A stretch of 64,000 nucleotides of DNA from Hawksworthiomyces lignivorus (lineage: Eukaryota; Ascomycota; Sordariomycetes; Ophiostomatales; Ophiostomataceae), in the NCBI GenBank assembly GCA_002917075.1, contig NTMA01000133.1, positions 29,688 to 93,687 on the forward strand. The letters are read 5' to 3'. The position numbers and the translations under genes were made by a program. Of this stretch, positions 45,501 through 56,202 are shown in pieces. Position 1 is the stretch's first letter; every line of letters begins with the position of its first letter. The notes below the pieces were generated by a model, which was given only the letters and a program-made list of their open reading frames with translations, was not told where the DNA came from and did no database searches.

Positions 45501-46283
45501 TCCAGCGGTGTCGCTGCAGGTGCGACTCCGCAGCCAGTCCAGCGTCGCATAGTGAAGCTCGGGTGCAAGAGCGGCTTTCAGCGCGTCAAAGCTCGCCTTC
45601 TGCTGTGCCTTTTCCTGCTTCTGAAACGCTGTGAGCATCTCTTCTCTACTCTGGTGTGCTAGCCGAATGTGCTCAAAGGTGACGCCGTCCCGCAGTAGCT
45701 GCGCGTGACTGGTCAGTGCTTCTTCGACCTTCCTGATGTTGTTTCTACACGTCGGCCACAGAGACGTGAACACAAATTCCAGGCGGGACACGCTGAAAAA
45801 GCGGAGAGAAATGGAATAGAAGCTCAGGATGTCCGCGTAGAACAAGCCTAATATTGCCTTGAGCTGATCATCGTTGCGGAAGATTTCCTTGACGCGCTGA
45901 AATTGTGGGAGAAGCTCGCCGATGGTTGCGGCGGTGCTTAGCACCGCTTCCAGCGCCTGCGTGGCGTTCGCGGTCCAGAGCATCAGCAGCTTGATTGGTC
46001 CCCAGACCAGGGCCATGATTTCCGGTTTGACCTGCACGAAGACTTCGATGGACTGTGCAAAGCTTTCAAGAGCTGCGAGATACGGAGCAATCCTGCTCAA
46101 GTTCTGGTTGCGTCCTTTGTTTGCATGATCCCGCTGGATTTTGTCAATAGCATCGTAAACTTGAAGTACCGTTGTGGTAAAGAGGATGTCCCTGTGCATA
46201 TTCAACTTGGAGCCCGACAGGTTTTTGATGAAATCTGCCTTGGCTTTGTCGAAAACTTCGAGGAATGGATCTCTGGAGGCCAT
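42501..46283 (-). CDS. NACHT NLR-like protein: DUF7708-like / NACHT / winged helix / C2H2 / ankyrin
   Basis: Five exons: 44849-46283, 44670-44775, 44345-44605, 43847-44283 and 42501-43783. The last intron (43784-43846, GTACGC...TTGTAG, 63 nt) is in frame, so it is inferred from splice signals. Product about 1173 aa. Order: N-terminal helical domain (residues 1-200; ALVWGPIKLLMLWT resembles fungal DUF7708); NACHT/NPHP3-type P-loop GIPGSGKT (288-295) and Walker B FIVIDGLDE (377-385); a winged-helix part ending in the typical FVHFTVKEYIFS; a Cys/His-rich stretch with C2H2-like spacing (RPFKCQEKECDYAQIGF...HRDKH); and ankyrin-like repeats at the end (GYTALHRAAQ...YLLLQGADP). Such STAND proteins sense ligands through repeats and oligomerise through NACHT; fungal ones include incompatibility determinants. 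It starts head-to-head with the SNF2 gene. Confidence 0.88.
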
Positions 46284-47224
46284 GACCGAATTTTTGAAAG
46301 TCTTGCTGTGTATCTTCTAGAAATACTATCCACACCGGGGAACATCGAAGCTATCATGACAAAACAATGAGCGATATTCTACTCGATATCTTGTTTAATA
46401 TCAAGGACAGTTCCATTTGAAGGACCAGCCCCCAAAGCGGCTTTTAAATCCAACAGCCTGCCCGAGGCAAAGTAACGAAGTCCAATCAGCCGCGAGGTGG
46501 TGCTTGGGAGGCAAGGCAAACCGGCCAACTTCCATCGCTCTCATTGCATGTACCTAGAGACATTGGCTTAGCGGTGCCTGTCTCATTTCGCGCGTGCCAT
46601 CTTGAACAATTTCCAGATGTTTTTCTAGCTAACTGTCGCAAAGCTAGCAATGATTGGAGGTTCGAAGCTGTTGTGTGCCTGCACTTGTCAGGACTAATCC
46701 AGGATGGGCATGGTTGGCGCAGGAGGCTGCGGCCATTTCCTTGTGGTCGTCGCACACCGGAGTTCTGCGCCCAGAATAGCAGTTATCCTGTGAGTACAGA
46801 GTACATACAGAGCCTCCCCATGATGCATTTCTATCATGTGCAGAACACGGAGTAGCTAAAATAAGCCTGCTCCGTACCTCACCCCATAAAAATGCCCCAC
46901 TCGTATGCACATTTCCGAGCTAGCATTGATGAAGGACCAGAAAGTGAAGCCTCTAACACTCAGCTCAGTTCATCTATTTTTATACGCCCCTAGCTCTCCC
47001 CAACACGGAGAACAATATTAATCTAGCTGTCGGCTAGTCCGCCGGTCAAGGCGCATTCTTCTAGGCCACGAGCAGGATAACAAGTTGTATATCTGCATGG
47101 GATATCACATTTGTTATCCAGGTAAATCTTCGCCTCGCTGATTTTTTTTTCGAGAGCATTTGCAACAATAGTTCTTCTGCATGTCAATCCGTATACAGAT
47201 CTTTCCGGACTGTAATACCTACCT
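46284..47224. other. Divergent intergenic region, NACHT gene / SNF2 gene
   Basis: 941 bp that must hold both promoters. A TATTTTTATA-like element lies near 46974-46983, about 245 nt before the SNF2 ATG. AACACGGAGTAG near 46845 is an imperfect version of the recurring 9-mer. No gene is seen. Confidence 0.45.
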
Positions 47225-50200
47225 ATGCCAATGTCTTCTGGTGTGAAACGTCCGGCCCAGGAAGACATATCGCCCTTTGGCCAAAAGAGGAAGAGGCGAC
47301 TCAAAGCCGAAACACGACGGAGGCCTCGATTGCCAGAGCTGGCCAAAGCTGCGATAGATTTGAGCGATGAAGATCGGCAAACGCAAGTTCGACATTTGAA
47401 GCGCAGCAAGGTCTCTGCAGTGGCTGCGGAGATCATAGATTTGTCAAATTTGTCAACCGATGGAGACACGCAGACGGAAGCTAGGGCGCCGAAACGCAGC
47501 AGGCCGTCTGGCTATGTGCCTCGTGGCAAGCATGTTAAAGTGCCATCTGTAGCATCTGTGGAAAGCCACGTAATGACCGGTAAGCAGATGCTTCAGACCT
47601 AGTAACGTACGATTATAACTAACTTCGACTCTCCGAAGGTCCGAAAATTGTAAAGCATGAAGCGTGTTTTGGAGTGGTAATTCCATTTCTCCCAGCCGTG
47701 TTCACTACGAATGCTGTTCACAGAAAAGATCCTAACAGGAACATGAGAATAGATTGAAATAGAAGACGTTATCCTCCTATTGTTCAATGAATATGGCCGG
47801 CGCAAGCCGCCCAAGGTCGCTGAGACTGCGAGACCTGTCAAAATGAAACGGTCAGGTCAGTCCTTCAAAATACATGACCAAAAGCACATCGCCACAGTCA
47901 GGCTGCCAGCATTATTAGAGCTGGCAGATAAGTTTGCGACGTCTTTTAAAGTTTTTTTAAATACGAAAACCCAATCCCAGAAGGGCAGCATTGGTTCCGG
48001 CACAGCACGGGGCTCAATCCGGATTCTGGTCTATGGCCTTCTTTCAGAGAAGATCGCGATCGGAGACACGCTATGTCGGCAGAATATCTGTCTCCAGCAC
48101 CCCTCCATTGAAGAATACGACCCGGTCATTCCATACGAAAATCCCCATGTCTTTGTACGGCCCGATGACTCCATGCCAAGGCTTGAGGACCTCATCATCG
48201 CAACAGAGAGGACATCAGATGCACCGAGCGAGACCCTTACCGATGTGGACAAATCTCAGCTATTACGCTTATTTGAGCACTCGGTCCAGTTCGCTGCCGC
48301 ATCGGACGTCCAACCGAGCAGTAGGCTGAAATCAAAGCTGAAAGAGTAAGGCACCACGGCGAGTCTCCGTAGAGAGCTTATTTTACTGATAGATCTCTAG
48401 ACACCAGCGTGATGCTCTGGCTTTCATGGTGGGAAAGGAGTCAGGTAATGCAGACGATGCGAGGTTCCCTCAGCTCTGGACCAAGACAACAAGCAAGCAG
48501 GGCCAGAAAGGGTATGTTCTGTGGTTGTGATTAACAGATGGCTTGAGGCAAGAACTTTCTTACGCTGACGAAATCTCAGATACCAACACGTTGTGACAAA
48601 TGTCTTCCAGACAGCTAAGCCGGCTATCCCCCGAGGCGGCATCCTTGCCGATGTACGTTCTCACGTGTCTCAGCGCTTCTAACATAGAGCACGGCATATA
48701 CTAACAAATCTCGTAGGAAATGGGCCTGGGAAAAACACTGTCGACATTGGCACTTATTTCGTGGCACCTGGATCAAGCAGACAGCACGAACGATTCGCAG
48801 CCGTTGCGTGCGACACTGATAGTAACGCCGAAGTCTGGTGAGAGCCTTTCCCATCTTTGGCCGCCTCTGAGTTGAACAAATGAGACCTGCTAACACGCCC
48901 AGTCATACATGAATGGAGGCAGCAAATGAAAATGTAAGCAGCTTTTCAGAGATTGCCACTGCGATACTTACTGACAACATCCGGCCAGACACCTTGATGA
49001 CTCAATAAACACTCCCGTGCTCTATCATGGTACAGACAGACGACGCTTAGTATCGGATATTGAATCTGCCCATGTTGTCTTGACTACATACGAGACACTT
49101 CGGTCTGAGAAGAGCAGCAATGGCCCGATCTTCTCTCGGAGCTGGGCACGCGTCATCCTCGATGAGGGTGAGATCTGTCCCGTTGTCAATCCATATGCAG
49201 CCCGAATAACTCGCTAACTCTTATCTCGACCTCGGGTTTCAGCTCATACAGTGCGCAACCGCGCCTCTAGCACATTCAGAGCCGTCTGTGCTTTGAGCAC
49301 CGCCTGCCGCTGGTGCCTCACGGGCACGCCCATCCAGAATTCCCTCGACGACCTTGCCGCCCTCCTGGTGTTTTTGCAAATCCCACCGTTCTCCGGGAAT
49401 CCCGAGTCCTTCCGCTACTGGTGTCGGCCGGCGACAGGCGGCATGCAGACGTTCGACAAATCTTCCTGGCTGGACCGGCTGCGTGCTCTCATCCGGGCAA
49501 CGTGCCTTCGGCGGACAAAGGCTATGCTCGGGACGCACCTTCAGCTGCCTCCGAAGACGGAAGTCGTGTGCGCGGTTACGCTGAGCAGCGAAGAGAGGGA
49601 TCTATATGGGTTCTTCAAGAAGAAAGCGGGAAGCATGGGGGCATGGGCATTGCCAGGGAGCGAGCCGGGAAAAGTCGAAAAAGCCGGAAAGGCAGGAAAG
49701 GCAGAAGTGCAGACGAAGAAAGACCGGCGCGGAATCTTGCCGCTGATCGGTATCCTGCGCCTCATCTGCAACCATGGCGAAGAACTGCTCTCGGACGCGG
49801 CGCGGCGTGCGTGGCGAGAGAGGGATGCCGACGCCGTGGACTGGGCCATGATGACGGCGATGGCACGCCAGTGTGATGGCTGCAGCATCGTCCTAGAAGA
49901 GTTGGGTGACGGGGCCCAGAAGTTCGGCTGCGGCCATCTTCTCTGCTCTCAGTGCAGCTCAAAAGGAGACGATGACGAGATTGTCGAGGTAGATTCACTT
50001 GGAGTGGCAATTCTGTGTGTGTTTTGCAGCGGAACATCGACACTGAAGCTTCCACCACGAAAGTCTCCCACGCCTAATTCATTCTTGGCCCAACTGGGCT
50101 CTTCCTCGGAGCGGGATGAGTACAAGCCGTCAGCCAAGGTCACTGCTCTGCTTGGGCAGCTAGAACAGAAGGCGACTCTGCCCACCGACGGCCGCTCACA

Positions 50201-50976
50201 TAAAAGGTGCGTATCGGTGCTTGTCTTCTCTTTTTTCCCCGCTGTCGATTCGTTTCAATTGACCATTGGCTGACATTTGCTTCATTATGCTTTCACACAT
50301 GCAGTGTTATCTTCAGCTACTGGACACGCATGTTAGACCTGCTCCAGACCGCCCTCATAAAGCAAGGCATCCGCTTCCAGCGCATCGATGGCCAGACTTC
50401 TCTTTCCAACCGCATGAAAGCCTTGAGCGAATTTAACACCAACTCGAACTGCCGTGTGCTGCTTGCCAGCATCGGCAGCCTCAGAGAAGGGTATGAACAC
50501 GGTTCCTTCGTGGCCCATTAGTCTCCCCAAAGAGCGGTGCAGCGTGCTAACGCTCAAGCAAGCGTAAATCTCACAGTCGCAAACTCAGTGCATATTATGG
50601 AACCGCAGTGGAACCCCATGGTCGAAGCGCAGGCCGTGGATCGGATCCACCGCATCGGGCAGGAGAGGGCGGTTACAGTTACGAGGTATTTCGTGAAGGA
50701 TTCTATTGAGTCGGTGAGTGGCAAAAAGCAGTTTCTCTCACGAAAAGCTCTTTGGATGGGCAGCCTGATTAATCTTTCTGAATCATACAGTATGTCAAGG
50801 CAGTCCAAGACGACAAGCTCCGACTAATCCACCAGTCTTTATCGTCGACCAGCACACGAGACCAGAGTAAAATGGACGAAAAGCATTGGAAAGTAAGATA
50901 TTCCCGAATGTCTGCTATTTTGTCAATAGCATTTTGCTGACTTGATTTGTAGATGTTGTTAGAGTCCCTGAAGTGA
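47225..50976 (+). CDS. SNF2-family DNA-dependent ATPase with RING insert (Rad5/Rad16/HLTF-like)
   Basis: Twelve exons: 47225-47579, 47763-48345, 48401-48511, 48580-48652, 48717-48837, 48903-48933, 48989-49167, 49243-50206, 50305-50490, 50563-50713, 50791-50892 and 50953-50976. All phases close, giving 959 aa. These enzymes translocate on DNA and, with a RING between the two helicase lobes, act as ubiquitin ligases in damage tolerance or remodelling. Visible: Walker A GILADEMGLGKT (370-381), DEAH (483-486), GTPIQN (512-517), RING C3HC4 with ligands C695, C698, C714, H716, C719, C722, C743 and C746, motif V region (VIFSYWTRMLDLL) and motif VI (QAVDRIHRIGQERAV). The N-terminus is basic (KRKRRLKAETRRR) with SUMO-interaction-like IDLSDED and IIDLSNLS. 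It lacks a clear HIRAN domain. Exon 6 is only 31 nt and exon 12 24 nt; exon 1 to 2 joining is the least certain. Confidence 0.87.
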
Positions 50977-50985
50977 AGTACTAAC

Positions 50986-51018
<33 letters not shown>

Positions 51019-51511
51019 AAAGAAACCTTGTTACAAAGACGTTGCGGAGGTCTATCTCAAACAACAAGATATCTAGGTTGAAATATGCACTTTGGTATCG
51101 AAGCGAGGCTACAGAATCTGGTGTAGATATACAAGATACAACTCCGGAGTCTTTGGATTGACAAAAGCCATCCGTAGATAAACTCAAAGGGCTAAATCTG
51201 GCCCTGACCATAACATGCTTAGGTACTCTGCCGCGTCCAGCCAAATTTTTGTAATCAATGTCTCATCATTTCACCTGTCTCACTACGTTGGAAGGAATAT
51301 TGTAGACAGGATGCTACGATCGCTAGAATATTCTTAAACACCTAAGATTCAAAGAGAGTGAAAAGATCGTAACCAGTTGTTCTATATTTTGATAATTCCC
51401 ATGTACCGTGGAAGGCCGCTACCACCTTTATTTCTTTTTATAGAGGTAGGCATATAAATCGCTTAAGTATTGCATCATACCAGCTCATAGGGAGGTCCAG
51501 TTCCGTTGACC
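50977..51511. other. Convergent 3' intergenic region
   Basis: The 3' flanks of the SNF2 gene and the Zn2Cys6 gene. It begins with an A30 tract; the rest is AT-rich without a gene. Confidence 0.5.
50987..51016. repeat. A30 homopolymer
   Basis: A run of 30 A starting 10 nt after the SNF2 stop codon. Confidence 0.85.
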
Positions 51512-54256
51512 CTAGAGCGTTTGTACCACAGCTCCATCATTCTGGATAGGGAAGAGGAAGTCGGCATCAGTCCAACCAGATAGCCACTCATAAGGCTCAT
51601 TTGATCGAACAGAAGGTATGTTGAAACTGGTATCCGCCACCGCCAGTTGGTTCGTAACCAGCCCATACGCCGAGGTTGAAACGGCGCCAAAGTCTTCAGA
51701 AGCTTGTTCTGTGCTATCGGCGTCCACTCCCACGACCTTTGACAATTTGATAATCGTGTTGGCAAAGCTGCACATAGTCTTACACAGCTTGACCTCTTGC
51801 ATAATCCTTGCTAGTCTCTTAACCACCGGCTTGCTCTCGGAAGCAAAGAAAGAGTCCTTGAGCAGCTGGTCTGACGGGATCTCATGTCTCAACTGATCGC
51901 TCTGGTGCCGTTCCCGCAAGAGATTCACAAGAAGCATGATGCCGCTGTGATATGCCCAGTAAATATCTAACCAAGCAACTCCGTCAACCTGCTCGCTATT
52001 CCACAGGCTCTCAAAGACTTGCAGACCAGACAAGGCCGCTGACAAACATTGGTTGCGGAACTCATACTGGCTTGCGGTGCTCTTTGAAGAGAGGCTGTGC
52101 GGCGCCTGGCTTGGGGCAGCTTCATCCCTTTCCGCCAGGACGTCTTCTAGGCTCTGCAGAAGATAAGATCTCGTGGCGACCTGTTTGGCGTGGTAGTACA
52201 TCATATGAAGGAGATGGGCGGCACGATAGTGGTTGGATCCCTTGGCATTCCAGTAGAGGGTGTGGTTGGAGGGCAGCTGCCGGAACCATTCGTCCAGCTG
52301 CCCAATTATGGCTTGTGCGTCGTCGTCGCTGGGGCCAGGAGGACGAGGGCACGCATCTGGACTGGCGCCGGCCGCAGCAGCTGGAAGAGAACTGGCTGCA
52401 TTCAGGAAACTCCTCCGAATTCTCACCATTATTTTGACTAACCCCAGCATGTTCCCTAGCAGCCCCGGAGGCATGTACGTTTTGCCGTCCATCATGCCCT
52501 CGTTGGGCAGGCCAACATCGACCTCGCCATCCTCCGGTATGGACGGGGGGCGGCCCAGGGTTAAGGACAGCTGTCTTTCAAAGGTGTACATGGTCCACCA
52601 AACCCTCCGGCGCAGCTCGCGGATAATCGGGCTGAAACCGCCGCGGGCGCCGTCCCGGTGCATCCCCATTGAAATCGCCATGCGGCACGCGCACCCCAGC
52701 AGCATCCAGGCCGTGTTTCGTTCTCCGGAGTTGTGCTGGTACAGCTGTATAAGCAGCAGAGCCTGCACGTTTGACAAGGATGTGCTGCTGATAACCCGGT
52801 ACAGCAGCTTCTGCACCAAGGTCACATAGTTGTGCCGCAAGACGGGAAGCTCGTCCGGATGGCTGTCGCTCAGCGCGCGGTGGCCAAACACGAAGACCAT
52901 GTAGATGCTGCAAACCCAGCCGGCGTCGATGACGTCTTTGGAAGAGTTAAACGGGTCAACTTCGCCCGCGAGCTCCTCGGGCGAGGCAAACAGAGACTCG
53001 TACTGCATCTGAAAGAGGCCGCGGTGGAATATGACATAGTTGACATGCACCTTGTCGAAAAATGCCTCGACGAGCACATCAGCAATCTCTCTCGGAGGCA
53101 AAGTATGGCGTATGGATTGAACAAAGTTGACGCCTCGATCCTGCGCGACAACCGGCGACCCCGACCTGGCCCTGTCCGTGGCCGATCTGGGGCTGGCAAC
53201 GGCTTCGGGGTCATTTGGATGAGCGCCGAGAAAAGCCAGGTGAGAGGCATGCGGCAAGCTGAGACTCGGAGCAGAAGTCTCGACGACGGCGTGGTTCTCT
53301 CCGTCTGCTTCTGCTTCTTCAATGCCCTCCTCTTGGATGGCAAGGGACTCGTGGCGTGCTGCAGTGTGCTCTCTGGTAAAGTTGCTTCCGTTTTTAGCGA
53401 GCAGCTTGCGTAGAGAGATCATGAACCGGAAGGACGAGCTCGGGCCCAAGTAGGACATGACGCCTCTCGTGTTCGGGTACAAGCATTCATCTGGCGAAGA
53501 TCTCTTGTGAGAAGACCCATGCGCTACCCCCTCAACACTGACGGAGTCGTCCCCGAGCAGAGAAGGCGTAGGGCCAGGATCAGCATGAAATTGGCCGGCA
53601 GTGGCGTCGTTAGCTACAGAAGGCGCACTATTCTCGGCTGCCGTGTTGTTGGAGTTCGGGAGCAGTACTGTGACCGGGGCCTGTGGAGGTAGAAATACAG
53701 GCTGCCCGGGCGATCTTGCGGTGGACTCTGGCATGCGCGAAACAGAGGAGAACACTTCGGCCGGGTCCAAATCAGGGATAGAAATGCCGTATTCGCGGGT
53801 GATATTCATGAGCTCTTCGTTGTCTTCCGTGTTTCTGCCTGGGAAGAGGTGCTTCACCAGCGCGTCCAGCAGCCTGTAGCGAGCGCTGAGGCTCTCTACG
53901 CTCCCGTAGATGCGCGTCTTTCGCGGCAGCTCCGACCGACATGGCACTTGGGATTTGGTGCAGTTCTCGCAAGGAGCGAGCACGTCGTCCGTCCCATCGG
54001 CGGCGGGCGGTCGGATGCACTTCACTCTGCGTGTCTTACACAGGTCGCAGCTGAGGCCAGTCCGCTTTCTCAGCTCGGTGGGAACGGTGCGCCTCCTCGC
54101 AGAAGAGCCGGCGTCAGCGCTGGCGGTGCTTCCTGGGTTCAGGCGTCGCTTGCGGGTCTCTTTTCGGGCGGTGTGATTTGCGTTTGAAGGTGCAAACACG
54201 GGCAAGACCGAAGTCTGACCCGCCATTTCAGGGCTTCTGCGCCGTCCAGCCTCCAT
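51512..54256 (-). CDS. Zn2Cys6 fungal-specific transcription factor
   Basis: A single exon; 914 aa from the ATG at 54256 (54226 is an alternative, and the frame is open further upstream to ATGs at 54336 and 54490). The zinc cluster has six Cys at 70, 73, 80, 96, 99 and 106 (SCDLCKTRRVKC...PCENCTKSQVPC), preceded by basic KRRLN and RRR stretches and followed by an RIYGSVESLSARYRLLDALV linker. The loop between Cys3 and Cys4 is 15 residues, longer than usual. The middle-homology region (fungal_trans, PF04082) is visible: VEAFFDKVHVNYVIFH, LLIQLYQHNSGERNTAWMLLGCACRMAISMGMHRDG, RRRVWWTMYTFERQLSLTLGRPPSIPEDGEVDVGLP. Such factors usually bind CGG half-sites as dimers. It sits at the edge of the enzyme cluster to its right and is the natural candidate regulator of it (inference). 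Confidence 0.9.
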   Translation of the reverse strand: MEAGRRRSPEMAGQTSVLPVFAPSNANHTARKETRKRRLNPGSTASADAGSSARRRTVPTELRKRTGLSCDLCKTRRVKCIRPPAADGTDDVLAPCENCTKSQVPCRSELPRKTRIYGSVESLSARYRLLDALVKHLFPGRNTEDNEELMNITREYGISIPDLDPAEVFSSVSRMPESTARSPGQPVFLPPQAPVTVLLPNSNNTAAENSAPSVANDATAGQFHADPGPTPSLLGDDSVSVEGVAHGSSHKRSSPDECLYPNTRGVMSYLGPSSSFRFMISLRKLLAKNGSNFTREHTAARHESLAIQEEGIEEAEADGENHAVVETSAPSLSLPHASHLAFLGAHPNDPEAVASPRSATDRARSGSPVVAQDRGVNFVQSIRHTLPPREIADVLVEAFFDKVHVNYVIFHRGLFQMQYESLFASPEELAGEVDPFNSSKDVIDAGWVCSIYMVFVFGHRALSDSHPDELPVLRHNYVTLVQKLLYRVISSTSLSNVQALLLIQLYQHNSGERNTAWMLLGCACRMAISMGMHRDGARGGFSPIIRELRRRVWWTMYTFERQLSLTLGRPPSIPEDGEVDVGLPNEGMMDGKTYMPPGLLGNMLGLVKIMVRIRRSFLNAASSLPAAAAGASPDACPRPPGPSDDDAQAIIGQLDEWFRQLPSNHTLYWNAKGSNHYRAAHLLHMMYYHAKQVATRSYLLQSLEDVLAERDEAAPSQAPHSLSSKSTASQYEFRNQCLSAALSGLQVFESLWNSEQVDGVAWLDIYWAYHSGIMLLVNLLRERHQSDQLRHEIPSDQLLKDSFFASESKPVVKRLARIMQEVKLCKTMCSFANTIIKLSKVVGVDADSTEQASEDFGAVSTSAYGLVTNQLAVADTSFNIPSVRSNEPYEWLSGWTDADFLFPIQNDGAVVQTL

Positions 54257-54448
54257 CTGCGCATAGAGAGCGTTCCAGCGCTCTGGATGGTGTAGATGGT
54301 TGAGAAGAGGTTTGTGGAAGCTTAGCAGGCCTACGTTCATAACATCGCTGACCAAAGCAAAGAAATATGACACGCAAATGGTTAGATTGGCAAATTGCTT
54401 TTCAAGAAAGACTCCGGATGTCACCCGGAACAGACCCCCCCCTCGTCT

Positions 54449-54462
54449 CCCCCCCCCCCCCC
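54449..54462. repeat. C14 homopolymer
   Basis: A run of 14 C near the 5' end of the Zn2Cys6 gene; prone to length variation and sequencing error. Confidence 0.8.
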
Positions 54463-54865
54463 AGCCTACCCCAGCTGCCCAGCTCCTCATATACCGGGGC
54501 CCCTTTTCGCGCCGGTCCAGCGCCCCCTCACCAAGCGATGGCACTGAATTCCCAATTTGGCTTTAGTTCCTTGTTCCCTTACCTAATCGCCGTTGCTACG
54601 AATGAATACGTCACAGAAAACGGCTATACGATTGTCGCGAAGCGCTAGTTACACATTCATTCGAGAAATCACTGTTCTGGCTGCCCATTGTTAGCTCTCG
54701 AGTGGGTGCTATTTTTGGCTGCTTGGAACAGTGGACTTTACTTCTACATGCCAATGGCCCCAGCCTCGAATCCACGATGGCAAGCCAAGGGCGGCCGAGA
54801 CCCACCGCGACCCATCAAAATTGAAGGCAGCCCTCCTGTCACAAAATTTCGTACAGGGTACAGAG

Positions 54866-54874
54866 TACTCCGTA
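54866..54874. repeat. TACTCCGTA 9-mer, copy 4
   Basis: Exact copy, in the divergent promoter of the regulator and the VOC gene. Confidence 0.6.
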
Positions 54875-55243
54875 GAGGGTACAAAGCGAGTCCCCCCACT
54901 GTGCCTGTGAAAAGGGCCTGGCCAGGTCTTTGAAAGAGTCAACTTTGGGGGTACAACAGTTCAGTGATTTCGCCTGTAGTAAGTGGCAGATTCTCCATAA
55001 TAAACTTGCTTTTTTTTTTGTCAATCTCCCACAGAGAAGACGCAATCGCGGATTTTGCTTATTTCCATTGATTGACCCCCAAAGACATAGTCGGCGATTT
55101 GTAAGACCGGACGCAGGTAACAGTCGGCTTGCATTGCATGATACATAGCTATGCGACGTAACTATCTCTACCAGTCTCGGCGCATCTTTTTATCACACCA
55201 CTGCTACCCCCAATTCTCTCTTTTTTTTTTTTTTTAATTCACC

Positions 55244-55778
55244 ATGCTGCGTAGCCTAGCAAGAGTTAAAAAGCTCGACCATCTCGTGCTGACGTGCGCC
55301 AATGTGCAGGCGACAACGCAGTGGTACGGCAAATATCTGGGCATGCGAGCCGAGACGTTCGCATCCCCGTCTGATCCGAGTGTCCTGCGAACGGCCCTCA
55401 AGTTCGGCACACAAAAGATAAATTTGCACCAAAAAGGAAAAGAGTTCGAGCCCAAAGCCTTAACCGCTCTGCCTGGAACGGCCGACCTCTGCTTCTTAGT
55501 TCAAGATGACGTGAAGCTCGAGGATGTACTTGCAGGATTCCAGAATGATGGGGTGGAAGTCCTAGAAGGCTCCAAGATAGTACCCAGAACAGGAGCAAAC
55601 GGCCCGATGCGCAGCATTTACGTCCGAGATCCGGATGGGAACCTGATCGAGTAAGGACATGCTCTAGCCACACTGCCGCCCTGCCACCCTTTCCCATTAC
55701 CCTGGATAAGCGTTTAACTCGGACGAATCATAATTGACATCATGCAGGCTCTCCAAATACTCTGCCGGGTCAGATTAA
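55244..55778 (+). CDS. VOC / glyoxalase-I-fold protein
   Basis: Two exons, 55244-55650 and 55748-55778 (97-nt intron), giving 145 aa ending LIELSKYSAGSD. VOC proteins use paired beta-alpha-beta-beta-beta modules to hold a metal and act as glyoxalases, extradiol dioxygenases, isomerases or resistance proteins. The first module begins KKLDHLVLTCANVQATTQWYGKYLGM with the usual metal-ligand His14; TALKFGTQKINLHQKG follows with a second His. The second module ends SIYVRDPDGNLIELS, the standard C-terminal strand with the metal-ligand Glu formed across the intron. Length and layout match small fungal VOC proteins annotated as glyoxalase family. The T15 run 12 nt before the ATG probably belongs to the leader. 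Its place beside ADH, hydrolase and BVMO genes suggests a catabolic or detoxifying role (inference). Confidence 0.9.
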
Positions 55779-56202
55779 AGCGCATGGTAACTGAATCTTT
55801 ATGCCACAGGCTATAGAGCCTAGCTGCAGTTCCATAGGATGCCATAGGAAGAAAAAAAAAAAAACGGCCACAGGGAGAGTGTAATGTGAGTGCAAGGGCA
55901 GGGATGGAGAATGCACTAGACAGCGACCGTCTTGGTATTGTGGGTTGTACTCATCACTCTGACAGAGCGCGCTTGAGTACATCCAACATTAGCCCTACTT
56001 CGACGTCAAGAATTCAAGCCTGCCTATTTAAGAGAACTGTATAATATGCTTCGCTCTTGAATCTCCCGTTATTGTATAGATCAGAAGTCTCCAGCCCGCG
56101 AATGAGACTTTCGGAAGCCTCTTGTCATGTCTACAATCATGGCCTAGGACGGCTACTTCTCACGAGTAAGGGAATGTATTACTATGTAGTTGTAGCACTG
56201 AT
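55779..56202. other. Convergent 3' intergenic region
   Basis: The 3' flanks of the VOC gene (+) and ADH gene (-). An A13 run lies near 55852-55864. No gene is seen. Confidence 0.5.

Larger units (their letters stand above)
54257..55243. other. Divergent intergenic region, Zn2Cys6 gene / VOC gene
   Basis: It holds a C14 tract (54449-54462), an exact TACTCCGTA (54866-54874) inside the dyad-like GTACAGAGTACTCCGTAGAGGGTAC region, and a T15 run just before the VOC ATG. If the transcription factor starts at an upstream ATG, the first 80-230 bp are coding. Confidence 0.5.

Noticed and set aside
50987..51016. A30 tract as the poly(A) tail of a retroposed gene
   Set aside because: The adjacent SNF2 gene has eleven introns and no target-site duplication was seen, so it is not a retrocopy.
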